From positions 30,756 through 94,755 of the forward strand of contig JANLRD010000008.1 in NCBI GenBank assembly GCA_031368215.1: a stretch of DNA of 64,000 bases, written 5' to 3'. This document shows, piece after piece, positions 1 through 8,052 of this stretch (position 1 is its first letter; each line of letters opens with the position of its first letter). Source of the stretch: JANLQX01 sp031368215 (GTDB lineage Bacteria > Actinomycetota > Acidimicrobiia > Acidimicrobiales > JANYDT01). Made by a program: the position numbers and the translations under genes. Under the pieces are notes generated by a model. It was not told where the DNA came from and ran no database searches. It was given only the letters and a program-made list of their open reading frames with translations.

Positions 1-2
1 AT

Positions 3-767
3 CGGGCGGTGAAGGCCGACGTGCCCACCGACATGACACCCGATGAATACCTTGTCTGGATCGGCTCCTACGGGCTTGCGCCGTCGGTGAGCCTGTTCAG
101 TTCAGCGCTCGACGAGACCGTCGACATGGTGAGCGAGCTCGAGCGGGCGAAGGCGTTTGCCGCGCAGCAGGCATCACTGGGACTCGATCGCGCCATGGTG
201 TCGTCGATGATGATCCGCGCGCGTATGGCAGCGCCCGGGATCGGCGCCGACTTCCGCGCCGATCGTTTTGCAGTCTGTGTCGACAACCTCGGGCGCGTCT
301 GCGAGGCCTTCCGGGGTGAAGGCATTCATGCAGTGCTGCACAACCACATCGGCGGCGTGTTCGAGACCGCAGATGAGGTCGATCGGGTGTTGGCATCGAT
401 CGAGCCGGAGCTTCTCGGCTTCGGGCCCGACACCGGCCACCTCGCGTGGGCCGGCGCTGACCCCGCCGTGATGATCGCCAGGCACGCGGACCGGATGGGC
501 GCGATCTATCTCAAGGATGCGTTCCCGGATTTCCTCGACCCGGCCAGACGCGTCGGCATGTCCTATGTCGAAACCCAGTTGACGAAGCGGTTGTGGACGG
601 AGCCGGGTGACGGCGTCGTCGACTTCGATGCCGTACTGGCGGCGATGCCCGACGACTACGACGGCGACTACATGATCGAGGTCGACGAGCCGAGCATCGA
701 CGATCGTTTCGAATCCTCCCGTCGATCGCATGCGTGGGCGATGCGTGCATTGCCGTTCCTCGCCTGA
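3..767 (+). CDS. Sugar phosphate isomerase/epimerase-like TIM-barrel protein (5' end cut by window)
   Basis: Resembles the IolE/xylose-isomerase-like TIM-barrel family, which isomerises or dehydrates sugars and inositols using a divalent metal. Visible family features are the VLHNHIGG strand (metal-binding His), the GFGPDTGHLAWAG segment (Asp/His) and a late VDFDAVLAAM..YDGDYMIEVDEP block with the C-terminal acidic metal ligand. The frame is open to the left edge, and the usual first strand of the barrel (MKIG.. type) is absent, so the gene probably starts before the window; the GTG at 9 is only the first start codon inside it. It is followed 31 bases later by a Gfo/Idh/MocA dehydrogenase, a common pairing in inositol or sugar catabolism, so the two are probably one operon. 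The exact substrate cannot be told. Confidence 0.8.
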   Translation, partial: RAVKADVPTDMTPDEYLVWIGSYGLAPSVSLFSSALDETVDMVSELERAKAFAAQQASLGLDRAMVSSMMIRARMAAPGIGADFRADRFAVCVDNLGRVCEAFRGEGIHAVLHNHIGGVFETADEVDRVLASIEPELLGFGPDTGHLAWAGADPAVMIARHADRMGAIYLKDAFPDFLDPARRVGMSYVETQLTKRLWTEPGDGVVDFDAVLAAMPDDYDGDYMIEVDEPSIDDRFESSRRSHAWAMRALPFLA

Positions 768-798
768 CACCCGTCCCTCTCACCACGCAGGAGTGCCA

Positions 799-2010
799 AT
801 GCCCAAGGTCGTTCGTCTCGGCATCGTCGGTCTCGGCGCCCAGGGCGGGATGTACGCCAAGCTCATCTCCGGCGGCCGGATGGAGGGCATGGTGTTCGGC
901 GCATGCTGTGACATCGACCCGTCCAAGATGGTCGTGGCGGAGTCCTACGGTGTCCCATTCTTCGAGGATTACCAGGCGATGCTGGCGAGCGGCGCGGTCG
1001 ATGCGGTCGTGACGACCCTGCCGCACTACCTCCACCCCGAGGTCGCTATCAGTGCGCTGCGCGTCGGCGTCCATGTCCTCGTGGAGAAGCCGGCAGGGGT
1101 GTACACCGCGCAAGTCGATGAGCTGATCGGCGTGGCCGCATCGCACCCCGAGCTGACGTTCGCGATCATGTTCAATCAGCGGACGAATCCGCTCTATGTC
1201 GATCTGCACGCGATGCTGGCGAGTGGCGACCTCGGTGCGCTCCGCCATACGAGTTGGATCATCACCACCTGGTGGCGTCCCCAGGCGTATTACGACCAGA
1301 GCGAGTGGCGGGCGACGTGGGGTGGCGAAGGCGGCGGCGTTCTCGTGAACCAGGCTCCGCATCAACTCGATCTGTGGCAGTGGTTGTGCGGAGTGCCGAC
1401 CCGCGTGTTCGCCAAGGCCGGCTACGGGTTCCGGCGTGACATCGCCGTCGAGGACGAAGTGAACGTCCTCGCCGATTTCGGCGATGGCGCGACCGGTTCG
1501 TTCATCACGTGTACGAACGACGTCATCGGCACCGACCGTCTGGAGGTTCTGTGCGACCGCGGCAAGGTGGTCGTGGAGAACTCCTCGACCGTCACGATCA
1601 CCCGCCTTGTCGACTCCGAACGCGAGCTCAGCGCCTCGATGACTTCCTCCGATGTCGCTGACCTCTTCCGGGGTAAGGCGAACACCGCCCGGTGGATGTC
1701 GGCCGAGACCCGAACCTACGAGTCGACGTGGGGTAAGCAGCACTCCGATGTCCTTCGCAACTTCGCCGCCAACATTCTCCACGGAACACCGCTCATCGCC
1801 CCGGGCGCCGATGGGATCCACGGTGTGCGAGTGGCCAACGCGATCCACCTGTCGAGCTGGACGGGCGAGGAAGTGACGTTGGCTACCATGGACGAGACGA
1901 GCTACCTGAGCGAGCTGAACCGGCGCATCAGGGAGGAGGGGAAGTTTGCGGAGCGACCTCAGCCGAGCGTTCGTCGACCAGAGAACCCGACCAAAGTTGG
2001 AGGTCACTGA
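799..2010 (+). CDS. Gfo/Idh/MocA family NAD(P)-dependent oxidoreductase
   Basis: A 403-residue sugar or inositol dehydrogenase-like protein, normal length for the family. The N-terminus carries the Rossmann dinucleotide fold (VRLGIVGLGAQGGMYA, about residues 4-19), then the diagnostic EKPAG motif near residue 97 whose Lys lines the active site. The C-terminal half has the family's substrate domain, including GGGVLVNQAPHQLDL, where the His is the usual catalytic residue. The ATG at 799 is chosen because a GGAG ribosome site lies just upstream and the Rossmann strand begins immediately after it; an in-frame start at 730 would add a tail overlapping the previous gene. Probably cotranscribed with the isomerase-like gene upstream. 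Substrate unknown. Confidence 0.88.
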   Translation: MPKVVRLGIVGLGAQGGMYAKLISGGRMEGMVFGACCDIDPSKMVVAESYGVPFFEDYQAMLASGAVDAVVTTLPHYLHPEVAISALRVGVHVLVEKPAGVYTAQVDELIGVAASHPELTFAIMFNQRTNPLYVDLHAMLASGDLGALRHTSWIITTWWRPQAYYDQSEWRATWGGEGGGVLVNQAPHQLDLWQWLCGVPTRVFAKAGYGFRRDIAVEDEVNVLADFGDGATGSFITCTNDVIGTDRLEVLCDRGKVVVENSSTVTITRLVDSERELSASMTSSDVADLFRGKANTARWMSAETRTYESTWGKQHSDVLRNFAANILHGTPLIAPGADGIHGVRVANAIHLSSWTGEEVTLATMDETSYLSELNRRIREEGKFAERPQPSVRRPENPTKVGGH

Positions 2011-2054
2011 GCTTCCTCGGCGGGCGACCCCTCCGTAGGCTGCAGAATTGGGCA

Positions 2055-2468
2055 ATGGGCACCACGTTCTCGGCGTACCTCGACCTCGTCACCGACGATG
2101 CCATCGGCGGCTTCGTCGTCAGAGTGGCGAGACCGCACCGCGCTTCACCCGACCCTTCACCTATGCCTCGCGGCGAGGTGACTTGGCGGCAGCGGTGGCC
2201 CTCGTCAGCTCTCCTCAGCTCTGCGTTCGGTCATGTCGCTCATCGGCCGTTCACCACCTCGTCCGCAACTGTCAGCGCACCTGGCGTGAATCGAACGGTC
2301 CGTATCCCCGTCGGCTCCGCCACTGTCACCGGCGAAGTCACGAGCACGTGTCGGTACTCGGTCCGACTCGGTGCGAACCGTCGTCCCGGCACGCTCGTCA
2401 CGGGCATGCTCGGAACGGACAGGGTCAGCGGTGTCATCAACGACTACAGCGGTCCGAACGGTGTCTGA
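2055..2468 (+). CDS. Hypothetical protein, doubtful
   Basis: A possible 137-residue protein with no family that I recognise. Its stop overlaps the start of the next gene as TGATG, a common arrangement in this window, and the first 25 and last 60 codons show the high third-position GC of real genes. The middle part looks less gene-like, and no strong ribosome site precedes the ATG. It could be a real small gene, a degraded gene, or simply a leader region. Low confidence. Confidence 0.35.
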   Translation: MGTTFSAYLDLVTDDAIGGFVVRVARPHRASPDPSPMPRGEVTWRQRWPSSALLSSAFGHVAHRPFTTSSATVSAPGVNRTVRIPVGSATVTGEVTSTCRYSVRLGANRRPGTLVTGMLGTDRVSGVINDYSGPNGV

Positions 2469-3544
2469 TGCACACACGTTCTCCTTCCGACGATCACTTG
2501 CACGATGACGGCCACTATCACGGACCGATAGCTGGGCTGGTCGGGGTCGAGCGGCGGAAGATGCTTTACCTTCTCGGCGCTGGTCTTCTCGGAGCCACTC
2601 TGTTGCCGGGTCTCGCCGCTGAGGGCGCCACCTCGAAAAAGCGCACGGTCAAGGGCCCGGGGAAACGGGCCACAACGAACAGCAGGACAGCTAGCGGAGC
2701 GGCCGCGACTTCGATCCCAGTGGCCGTCGATCCGTGGACGTTGTTCCCGAACACCGTTCGCGCAACGCGCACCGCGACGGAGCTGGTCATCGAATCGACG
2801 GGGATGCCCGAGCATCAGATGATGATCGGCATCACCAATTGGCAGCAGCAGGTGCCCCTTCCACAGCCATACTCCCGCGCCAACGCGTGGCGAATCCCGT
2901 TGCGCGGCGCGCTCGCCGAGACACCGATTTCCGCAAAGACCGCATTGTTCCGCGGAGCTATCGCAGTGGCGGTCAACGGCGTGCCCATCTTCAACGCGCT
3001 GAACAATCGCGGCGAAGACTCGTTTCTGATCGGTAAGCTGGACCAGTGGGGCGGGCACTGTGGTCGAGCCGACGACTACCACTATCACGCCGCCCCGCTT
3101 CATCTCCAGAGCGTGGGCGGGGCAGCAACGCCGATCGCGGTCGCGCTCGATGGGTTCCCCATCTACGGGCTCACCGAGCCCGACGGCTCTCCCGTTCGCC
3201 CCCTCGACTCGTTGAACGGACACGCCGACGTGAATGATACGTACCACTACCATTCGACGCTCACGTACCCCTATATCAATGGAGGCATGCGAGGGAAGGT
3301 ACAGGTCCGCGACGGCCAGATCGATCCGCAGCCGAGTGCGACTCCCACTAGGCCGTCGGGGACGCCGCTCCGCGGGGCATCGATCACATCATTCACAAGA
3401 TCGAGATCTGACTCGTACTCGTTGCAGTACCGGCTTGCTGCGGCGATCTATCGGATCGACTACTCGGTCCAGTCCGGCACCTGTCGGTTCACGTTCACCG
3501 ATCCGTCCGGAACGGCACGAACCGAGACTTATCAGAGACGTTGA
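2468..3544 (+). CDS. YHYH domain-containing secreted protein
   Basis: A 358-residue protein of the YHYH family, proteins of unknown biochemical role that are usually exported. The N-terminus is His-rich, then residues about 24-46 read VERRKMLYLLGAGLLG and a hydrophobic run ending in ALA-type residues, which looks like a twin-arginine signal (RRKMLYL). The conserved core includes WGGHCGRADDYHYHAAP and a second YHYHS segment near DTYHYHSTLTYPY, the two His-rich motifs that name the family and probably bind metal. The C-terminal 90 residues form a separate small beta-rich tail after a Pro/Thr linker. The ATG at 2468 is preferred to a far-upstream in-frame GTG because it places the signal peptide at the N-terminus. 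The aldo/keto reductase downstream is convergent. Confidence 0.8.
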   Translation: MHTRSPSDDHLHDDGHYHGPIAGLVGVERRKMLYLLGAGLLGATLLPGLAAEGATSKKRTVKGPGKRATTNSRTASGAAATSIPVAVDPWTLFPNTVRATRTATELVIESTGMPEHQMMIGITNWQQQVPLPQPYSRANAWRIPLRGALAETPISAKTALFRGAIAVAVNGVPIFNALNNRGEDSFLIGKLDQWGGHCGRADDYHYHAAPLHLQSVGGAATPIAVALDGFPIYGLTEPDGSPVRPLDSLNGHADVNDTYHYHSTLTYPYINGGMRGKVQVRDGQIDPQPSATPTRPSGTPLRGASITSFTRSRSDSYSLQYRLAAAIYRIDYSVQSGTCRFTFTDPSGTARTETYQRR

Positions 3545-3583
3545 ACGGAATCAGCCCGGGTTACTCGCCCGCCGGCGCGGTTG

Positions 3584-4594
3584 TCAGTCCGGGAACTCCT
3601 CGGTGTCGATGGTCTGCTGGGCCGCACGGTTGTAGCGCGGTCCGGAAACGGTCCTCCGGTTGATAAGCGCGCCGAGTTGTTCGCATAACGCGCTTGACGG
3701 TCGCCAATCCGAACGGGCGATGTTTTCCTCGAGGTGATCGATGCTCGACGTGCCAGGGATCGTGACGATGTGATCGCCCTGGGCGAGCACCCAACCCAGC
3801 GACAGCTGCGACGGGGTGACCCCTGCGGTGTCGGCGAGTGCGTTGAAGGCGTCGACGAGGGCGATGTTTGTCTCCCAGTTCTCACCAACGAAACGAGGCA
3901 TGGTCTTGCGGATGTCGCTGTCGAGAAGTTTCTCGGGGTCGCGAACTCCGTTGCTCAGCATTCCTCGGGCAACCGGAGAGAACGCGACGACGGTGATGTC
4001 GAGTTCACGGCACGTGTCGAGGACGCCGATCTCCGGGTTGCGCGTGGCCAGCGAGTACTCGGTCTGGACTGCGGTGATCGGATGCACTGCGTGCGCGGCC
4101 CGGATTGTGGATGCCGACATCTCCGAGAGGCCGATGCCGCCGATCTTGCCCGCTGCGACGAGCTTGGCCAGGGCCTCGACGGACTCCTCGATTGGGACGG
4201 TGAAGTCGCGGCGATGGAGGTAGTACAGGTCGATGTGGTCGGTCTGCAGCTGGCGCAGACTCTCCTCGCACGCCTCCTGAATGACCTCGGGTCGGCAATC
4301 GATCCGCCTTCCCTTCCCTTCGACGAAGATGCCGGTCTTCGAGGCGAGGAAGAACTCCGAGCGGCGATCGCGCAGGGTATTACCGATCAATTGCTCGTTG
4401 GCCCCCAGGCCATAGATACGGGCGGTGTCAAGGTGGTTGTAGCCGATGTCGAGCGCCCGATGGAGGAGTTTGGCGCCCTCTTCGGCCGCCGGGGGTTCCC
4501 CGTAGGCCCAGCTGAGCGACATGCACCCGAGGCCGATGGGGTTGACCGGTTGGCCGTTGATCGAACGAGTTACGGGTGATGAGAACGGTTGCAC
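3584..4594 (-). CDS. Aldo/keto reductase
   Basis: A 336-residue NADP-dependent aldo/keto reductase reducing aldehydes or ketones. The catalytic tetrad is visible: Asp and Tyr in NHLDTARIYGLGANEQ, Lys in FLASKTG, and His in DLYYLHRRD. The TIM-barrel signature GLGCMSLSWAYG and the C-terminal cofactor segment IVTIPGTSSIDHLEENI are also present, matching the general stress or YajO/PerR-like branch. The start is unclear: GTG 4594 fits the family's N-terminus, but the frame is open to a GTG at 4663 and neither has a convincing ribosome site. It is divergent from the small membrane protein at 4762, and the gap between them holds a remnant of a nitroreductase gene. Confidence 0.88.
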   Translation of the reverse strand: MQPFSSPVTRSINGQPVNPIGLGCMSLSWAYGEPPAAEEGAKLLHRALDIGYNHLDTARIYGLGANEQLIGNTLRDRRSEFFLASKTGIFVEGKGRRIDCRPEVIQEACEESLRQLQTDHIDLYYLHRRDFTVPIEESVEALAKLVAAGKIGGIGLSEMSASTIRAAHAVHPITAVQTEYSLATRNPEIGVLDTCRELDITVVAFSPVARGMLSNGVRDPEKLLDSDIRKTMPRFVGENWETNIALVDAFNALADTAGVTPSQLSLGWVLAQGDHIVTIPGTSSIDHLEENIARSDWRPSSALCEQLGALINRRTVSGPRYNRAAQQTIDTEEFPD

Positions 4595-4676
4595 ACAACG
4601 ACGGTACGCGATGTCGGGTCGAAGTCCGAAGTCAGGCCTGGCGAGAGGGTACGTGTCGATCACGCAGGAGTGCCCC

Positions 4677-4738
4677 GTGGGACACTGGGATCCATGACCC
4701 CGTACAAGGCCATCGTCAACAAACGCCGCCTTCGGGGA
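4677..4738 (+). pseudogene. Remnant copy of a nitroreductase 5' end
   Basis: This stretch matches 5411-5472 (offset 734) at roughly 80-85 percent: 17 bases of upstream sequence, the ATG at 4694 and about ten to fifteen codons, reading MTPYKAIVNKRRLRG beside MTPYEAIITKRDLR in the intact gene at 5428. The similarity then stops, so only the upstream region and the first codons of the gene exist here. It lies between the aldo/keto reductase and the membrane protein gene, as expected for the left end of a small tandem duplication that later decayed. Confidence 0.7.
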
Positions 4739-4761
4739 GCGGCAGGACTCCGAAAGTAACG

Positions 4762-5358
4762 ATGACGGGAGTGGCTCACTGGCTCAACACGGAATGGCTC
4801 CGGAGGGCATCGTACGCAACAGCAATCACGGCGTGCGCGTTGGCAGGGCGCCGCGAGCGCCAGGCACGTGGATCATCGGACACCGGCGTTCTCCCCGGGT
4901 TTTGGTTCGTCGCCGCCGGCATCTTGAGCCTGTTGTTGGTGGGAAGGCTGGCGGGAAGCGGGTCGACCGTACAGGGACTCGGCCGTCGCGAGGCCATCAC
5001 GGGTGGTTGGTACTCGTCGGACAGGCGGAGAGTGCAGGCCGCCGTGATCATCGTGCTCGGCGTCGCGACTCTTGGCTGCATTGTTGTCGTCGCTCGGGCT
5101 ATGGGTGATCGGATGCGGCGGTATCTGGCGCCGCTCGTGTGCGTCGTCGGACTGGCAGGGTTTGCCGCGGCGCGGATCGTTTCGTTGCATCAGATCGACA
5201 CGCTCCTCTACCGAAGGCCGATTCTTGGCGCTCGGATCGCTTCACTGATCGAGTTGACCTTCACGATCACTTTGGTCGGCCTCGCCCTGCGGTTGTCTTC
5301 GCTTCATGAGGACGACACAGAACGCGTAAAACGTGTTGGTGAGCGCACCGCGGTCTGA
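4762..5358 (+). CDS. Small integral membrane protein, unknown function
   Basis: A 198-residue protein with about four hydrophobic segments: one near residues 14-25, then GFWFVAAGILSLLLVG, VQAAVIIVLGVATLGCIVVV, YLAPLVCVVGLAGFAAA and a last one ending in VGLALRL. Charged loops and a charged C-terminal tail (EDDTERVKRVGERTAV) are consistent with a polytopic inner-membrane protein. The family is not recognised. The ATG at 4762 is preferred because the frame upstream of it runs through the aldo/keto reductase start region and the nitroreductase remnant. It is followed 69 bases later by the nitroreductase. Confidence 0.65.
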   Translation: MTGVAHWLNTEWLRRASYATAITACALAGRRERQARGSSDTGVLPGFWFVAAGILSLLLVGRLAGSGSTVQGLGRREAITGGWYSSDRRRVQAAVIIVLGVATLGCIVVVARAMGDRMRRYLAPLVCVVGLAGFAAARIVSLHQIDTLLYRRPILGARIASLIELTFTITLVGLALRLSSLHEDDTERVKRVGERTAV

Positions 5359-5427
5359 GGGGCGTGGGCGGTTGCCGGGTCGAGAGCCATCTCGACCGGC
5401 AACAGGCGAAGTGGGACACTGGCATCC

Positions 5428-5928
5428 ATGACCCCGTACGAAGCCATCATCACCAAACGCGACCTCCGCATGTCTACCGATGCTGCGATCCCTGACGACG
5501 TGATGCATCGCATCCTCCAAGCGGGTCGAATGGCCGGCAGCGCGAAGAACATGGAGGCGAACCGTCTCATCGTCGTCACCGACCAAGCGGTGAAGGACGC
5601 CCTCGCAGCGTCGGGTGACTTCGCGTCGTGGATCGGATCCTCCGCGGCCATCGTCGGATTCGCCGCGCCAGCAGACCAGATGCGTCTCTTCGACGTCGGC
5701 CGTCAGGCACAGAACATGATGATCGTCGCTCATGCCGAAGGCGTCGGCTCGTGTCCGGTCACGTTGCACCATGCCGACCGGACCCGCGCCGCGGTCGGAC
5801 TGCCCGACGATTGGCAGATGCCGATGGTCATCACCCTCGGCTATCCCGTCGCCGACCATCCGGATAGCCCGTTGAAGCGGCCGCGGGTTTCCCTCGACGA
5901 ACTGGTACGGACGAACCGCTTCTCGTAG
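5428..5928 (+). CDS. Nitroreductase family protein
   Basis: A 166-residue FMN-dependent nitroreductase-like protein, short for the family, which is usually 180-220 residues. The N-terminal KRDLRMSTDAAIPDDVMHRILQAGRMAGSAKNMEANR segment is the family's FMN-phosphate-binding helix (R and S/N contacts), followed by the central AQNMMIVAHAEGVGSCPVTLHH helix and the C-terminal LGYPVADHPDSPLKRPRVSLDELV tail. Such enzymes reduce nitro-aromatics, quinones or related conjugated substrates with NAD(P)H. A truncated second copy of its upstream region and first codons lies at 4677-4738. A convergent secreted-protein gene follows, with a hairpin between. Confidence 0.82.
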   Translation: MTPYEAIITKRDLRMSTDAAIPDDVMHRILQAGRMAGSAKNMEANRLIVVTDQAVKDALAASGDFASWIGSSAAIVGFAAPADQMRLFDVGRQAQNMMIVAHAEGVGSCPVTLHHADRTRAAVGLPDDWQMPMVITLGYPVADHPDSPLKRPRVSLDELVRTNRFS

Positions 5929-5939
5929 AAGTGGGGTTT

Positions 5940-5967
5940 GGAGTCCCGGGTAGCTGCCCGGAACTCC
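5940..5967. terminator. Probable bidirectional terminator hairpin
   Basis: Inverted repeat GGAGT-C-CCGGG, loop TAGCTG, CCCGG-A-ACTCC: ten pairs with one internal mismatch. It sits in the 58-base gap between two convergent genes, where a shared terminator is expected. No U-tract is obvious, as is common in actinobacteria. Confidence 0.6.
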
Positions 5968-5986
5968 GGACTTCGGAGCGAGGGTC

Positions 5987-7450
5987 CTACGAGACTGCCG
6001 CGACGACGTCGGTGCGATTGCTTGAGATGACCGGGCTCGCGTTCGGCATGACGAAGAACGAGACGAGTCCCTCACCTGAGGCCGCCAAGCCCTGATAGTC
6101 ACCGAGGAAATACCCACGGGCGATCGGGGCCGAGGTGATCTCGGTTGTCGGGCCGCCGGCGATGGTGGAGCGCACGAACGTGGCCGTTCCCGCGGCTCGC
6201 GTGGCGATCACACGGGAAACGGCGGTGCCGCGCATTTCGTGGTAACCAACGCCGAGCCGGCCACCTGCGGTGATCTCGATCGCCGGGTTGAAGGCGGCGA
6301 CGTCGCCCGCGTTCACGCGCACAGGAGTGCTCCAGGTGAGTCCTCCGTCGCGGGATTCGGCCATCGAGATGTCGTCACGAATGCCTCCCGTGAATCGGCT
6401 GTCCTGCCACGCGAGGTAGACGGACCCGTCGATGCCGACGGCGATGTCGGGAATGTTGTCACCGGTGCGGAGCGCAGTGCCGTCGGGGGCGGTCACGCCG
6501 ACCGACTGCGCTTTCGCAACGATGATCGGTGCGCCCCACGTGAGCCCCCTATCCGTCGATCGCTGCACGGCGATGTTCTCGCCGCGTTGACCCTTCGCGT
6601 TCTTGTTGTTGCTGATGAGGTCGAACGTGTTCACGAGCGTTCCGTCGAGAAGAACGGCGATTTGGTTGCCTATCGTCTGGTTGATCTGACCGGGGTCGTA
6701 GATCTGACGGGCCGGCTCCCACGTCAATCCGCAATCCGTCGACCGGGAGAACCACGTCGGCCCCCGGTAGCCCTGGGCGCGCTCGAACGCGCGGGCCGAG
6801 GCGTTCGACTTGCCGGACGGTCCGACGAGACGATCCCAGATCGCGTACACGTTGCAGGGCACTGTCGGATCGGCGGTGATCGATTCCTTGTCGCTGAAGG
6901 CGAAGCTGACGCCCCGCTGGCCGTCTTCTCGAAGGATGGTGGCCGGGTCGCTCCACGTCATGCCTCCGTCGGTGGAACGGCTGGCGAGAATCGCGTTCGT
7001 GAGATCGGTATCGTTGAACGAATCGCTGATCTGGTACGCGATTCCAGTCGGGCCGAAGCTCACCCACGGATCGGTCGCTCGTTGGTAGTCGCCCCCTCGG
7101 CCGAGACCGCCCGCACATCGGCTGAAGGCCGGGCCGGGGACGGTGGTCCAGGTGGCGCCGCGGTCGGTTGAGACCGCAGTCTCGAGGCCGCGCGACCCTC
7201 CGTTCGGGAAACGGTCCTGCTGCCAGACCCCGATCAGGCGATTCGGGTTCGTCGGGTCGACCGAAACCCATGGTTCGACCTCAGCGCCGGGGTAGGCGTC
7301 GGAAGACTGCGGCACCCCTTCGCAACCTTGCGTGTACGGCGAACCGCCCGACACGGTTGTCGGGCCCGACACCAGCGCCGAAGCTGCCATAGCGGAGGTC
7401 AGAAGGAGTGTCGACACGCCGGCGATGGCGGAGTAGCGCATGCGGATCAT
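5987..7450 (-). CDS. Secreted Asp-box (BNR) repeat protein, sialidase-like fold
   Basis: A 487-residue exported protein. The first 30 residues (MIRMRYSAIAGVSTLLLTSA and a following Ala/Ser stretch) form a signal peptide. The mature part contains at least five Asp-box motifs of the form S-x-D-x-G-x-T-W (STDRGATW, STDGGMTW, STDCGLTW, STDRGLTW, SRDGGLTW), spaced through the length, which mark the blades of a beta-propeller as in sialidases and related lyases or adhesins. The family's arginine triad for sialic acid was not identified, so hydrolase activity is not claimed. ATG 7450 is preferred because GAAAGAGGG lies upstream and the signal peptide follows at once; longer in-frame starts add a charged tail unlike a leader. 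Confidence 0.8.
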   Translation of the reverse strand: MIRMRYSAIAGVSTLLLTSAMAASALVSGPTTVSGGSPYTQGCEGVPQSSDAYPGAEVEPWVSVDPTNPNRLIGVWQQDRFPNGGSRGLETAVSTDRGATWTTVPGPAFSRCAGGLGRGGDYQRATDPWVSFGPTGIAYQISDSFNDTDLTNAILASRSTDGGMTWSDPATILREDGQRGVSFAFSDKESITADPTVPCNVYAIWDRLVGPSGKSNASARAFERAQGYRGPTWFSRSTDCGLTWEPARQIYDPGQINQTIGNQIAVLLDGTLVNTFDLISNNKNAKGQRGENIAVQRSTDRGLTWGAPIIVAKAQSVGVTAPDGTALRTGDNIPDIAVGIDGSVYLAWQDSRFTGGIRDDISMAESRDGGLTWSTPVRVNAGDVAAFNPAIEITAGGRLGVGYHEMRGTAVSRVIATRAAGTATFVRSTIAGGPTTEITSAPIARGYFLGDYQGLAASGEGLVSFFVMPNASPVISSNRTDVVAAVS

Positions 7451-7641
7451 CTGGACCCTCTTTCGATCGCGTTCCGAGACTGTATCGACTCTGGTGGCCG
7501 TAGTCTCCGGCTCGCGCATCCGCGTACGACCGCGAACACGATGGTGGGAAGCGGCACGGTCGCCATACTCGTGTGATAGTTCGATCTGGCCGATCGAGGT
7601 TCGCGGCGCAGCTCGCGAAAGCTGCCCGCACGAGGTATGGA

Positions 7642-8052
7642 GTGAGCACCGTGACCACCGAAGAGCATGTCCTGATCGAGCGTGAAGGCGCACGGGTCGA
7701 GATCATCCTCAATCGTCCGGAGCGGAAGAACGCCGTGGTGCAGTCGCTTGCCGTGCAGCTACGCGATGCCATTGCCGCAGTGGGTTCCGATCCCGCAGTC
7801 GGGTGCATCGTCCTGCGAGGCGCCGGTGGGTCGTTCTGCTCCGGCATGGACCTCAAGGTGTCGGGTCCGGATCTGGCGAATGAACCGGTCACCGCGTGGG
7901 TGGGTGTGCATCAGGCGCTCTACCACTGTCCGGTCCCGGTGGTGGTCGGGCTCGAACGCTTCGCCATCAACGCTGTTTGGCGCCGCCTTCGGTCTGAGCC
8001 GGTGGATCCCGATGCGTGGTTTGCATCACTCGCGTCCGGGTTTCGGCCATGA
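7642..8052 (+). pseudogene. Enoyl-CoA hydratase/isomerase, internally deleted
   Basis: The first ~105 residues match the crotonase family: LIEREGARVEIILNRPERKNA, then IVLRGAGGSFCSGMDLKV, the oxyanion-hole segment, and a VVVGLERFAINA strand. At the position where the family continues with a Gly-rich AGAALALAADL helix, the frame changes: another frame here reads LFGAAFGLSRW. The annotated frame ends after about 25 more residues. Total length is 136 residues against about 250 normally, so most of the C-terminal half, including the second catalytic Glu region, is missing. The stop overlaps the start of the acyl-CoA dehydrogenase as ATGA, suggesting that the original 3' end was kept and the middle lost. 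Probably non-functional. Confidence 0.72.

Noticed and set aside
511..2055. 514-codon minus-strand frame
   Set aside because: Shadow of the Gfo/Idh/MocA gene; the plus-strand protein has clear family motifs.
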